This document shows positions 63,764 through 64,000 of a stretch of DNA of 64,000 nucleotides, piece after piece (position 1 is the first letter of the stretch; each line of letters starts with the position of its first letter). The DNA lies in the NCBI RefSeq assembly GCF_019059575.1, contig NW_024881534.1, positions 1,306,501 to 1,370,500 of the forward strand. The letters run 5' to 3'. The notes below the pieces were generated by a model. That model was given only the letters and a program-made list of their open reading frames with translations, was not told where the DNA came from and did no database searches. Position numbers and translations under genes: made by a program. The stretch comes from Amphibalanus amphitrite. Its lineage: Eukaryota > Arthropoda > Thecostraca > Balanomorpha > Balanidae.

Positions 63764-63897
63764 CCGCAGATCCAGGAGTGCCGGCGCCGGGCGGCCGACG
63801 GCACGGTGAGCAGGCTGATACCGTGCCGCGGCTCGGTCTCGTCCGGACGGACCAGGATGGACGGAATGGCCATCTCGGAACCGGCCCGCCACGCCAT
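63764..63897 (-). CDS. Alternative N-terminal exon of a PDE4 (dunce-type) cAMP phosphodiesterase
   Basis: The minus frame from ATG 63897 (alternative ATG 63873) reads MAWRAGSEMAIPSILVRPDE and then GISLLTVPSAARRRHSWIC. It is followed by GG and the donor GTACGTAA, leaving two bases of a split codon. An in-frame stop lies upstream, near 63938. RRHSWIC is the distinctive end of the PDE4D3 N-terminus, where the Ser is a protein kinase A site; in PDE4 it precedes the exon starting FDVDNG. PDE4 hydrolyses cAMP, and variable N-termini set localisation and regulation. The catalytic and UCR exons are not in the window and would lie to the left of position 1. Basis: short motif plus exon-end position, so a good but unproven call. 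Confidence 0.62.
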
Positions 63898-64000
63898 CGC
63901 AGTGCACGGCACGAGGCCAGCTCGACACGGCACGGGTCACGGCACAGCACGGGTCACTGCACGTGCTGGTGGAAGCCCACACAACTCACTGGCAGCACAA

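Noticed and set aside
63578-63982. 134-codon minus-strand frame over the right exon
   Set aside because: It is a different frame from the one with RRHSWIC and a donor. Its Arg/Ala/Cys-rich content fits a GC-rich shadow.

Overview
The window looks like nuclear DNA of an animal, most likely an invertebrate and possibly a crustacean-like arthropod. I cannot fix the species. It has no operons, no dense coding and no bacterial genes. It shows long non-coding stretches, microsatellites, tandem satellites, tRNA-derived short repeats, one non-LTR retrotransposon tail and many small DNA transposons. Only two stretches read convincingly as protein-coding exons. Both are on the minus strand, one at each end.

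At the right end (63764-63897, minus) a short exon ends in ARRRHSWIC and then a good splice donor. That is the protein-kinase-A-site N-terminus known from long forms of the cAMP phosphodiesterase PDE4 (dunce in flies; PDE4D3 has FRRHSWIC before the shared exon). At the left end (2674-3356, minus) a 683-base exon begins with ATG and ends at a consensus donor. It lies in a CpG-rich block with a TATA-like box upstream. Both exons leave two bases of a split codon at the donor, so either could splice to the same downstream exon beyond position 1. My working reading is that the window is the 5' alternative-promoter region of one large PDE4/dunce gene transcribed right to left. The right exon supports this moderately; membership of the left exon is inference.

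The roughly 60 kb between them is mostly transposon-derived. The most striking content is a family of elements flanked by TTAA, with termini starting CCC, as in the piggyBac superfamily: 28-921, 20502-21702, 34217-35261, 53380-54574 and 59374-60294, plus a related one at 48010-48914 and a truncated copy at 23378-23611. Nearly all carry just inside their ends a G-run, a short loop and a C-run (the 3' end of 48010-48914 has only the C-run), and most are packed inside with AGGTCA/TGACCT words, the nuclear-receptor half-site. A different TTAA/CCC element (19759-23297) carries paired GTTGCG-CGCAAC palindromes and has one of the AGGTCA elements inserted in it. Other elements are a near-perfect 0.9-kb foldback (9540-10437), a 1.17-kb inverted-repeat element built of GGGGCATCTTACCCC-like boxes (27869-29041), a 160-bp inverted pair (45199-45358 / 46504-46663), tRNA-like SINE heads, and the 3' end of a LINE with an (AAATAC)n tail (about 26690-27149).

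Regulatory signal: the perfect cAMP-response element TGACGTCA occurs 16 times by eye, against about one expected by chance for an 8-base word in 64 kb, and often in close pairs. If the host gene is a cAMP phosphodiesterase, this would suit cAMP-driven feedback. A triplet of TCACGTGAC-type E-boxes at exactly 17-bp spacing lies at 7234-7277. Other long stretches hold nothing I can recognise and are listed as such.
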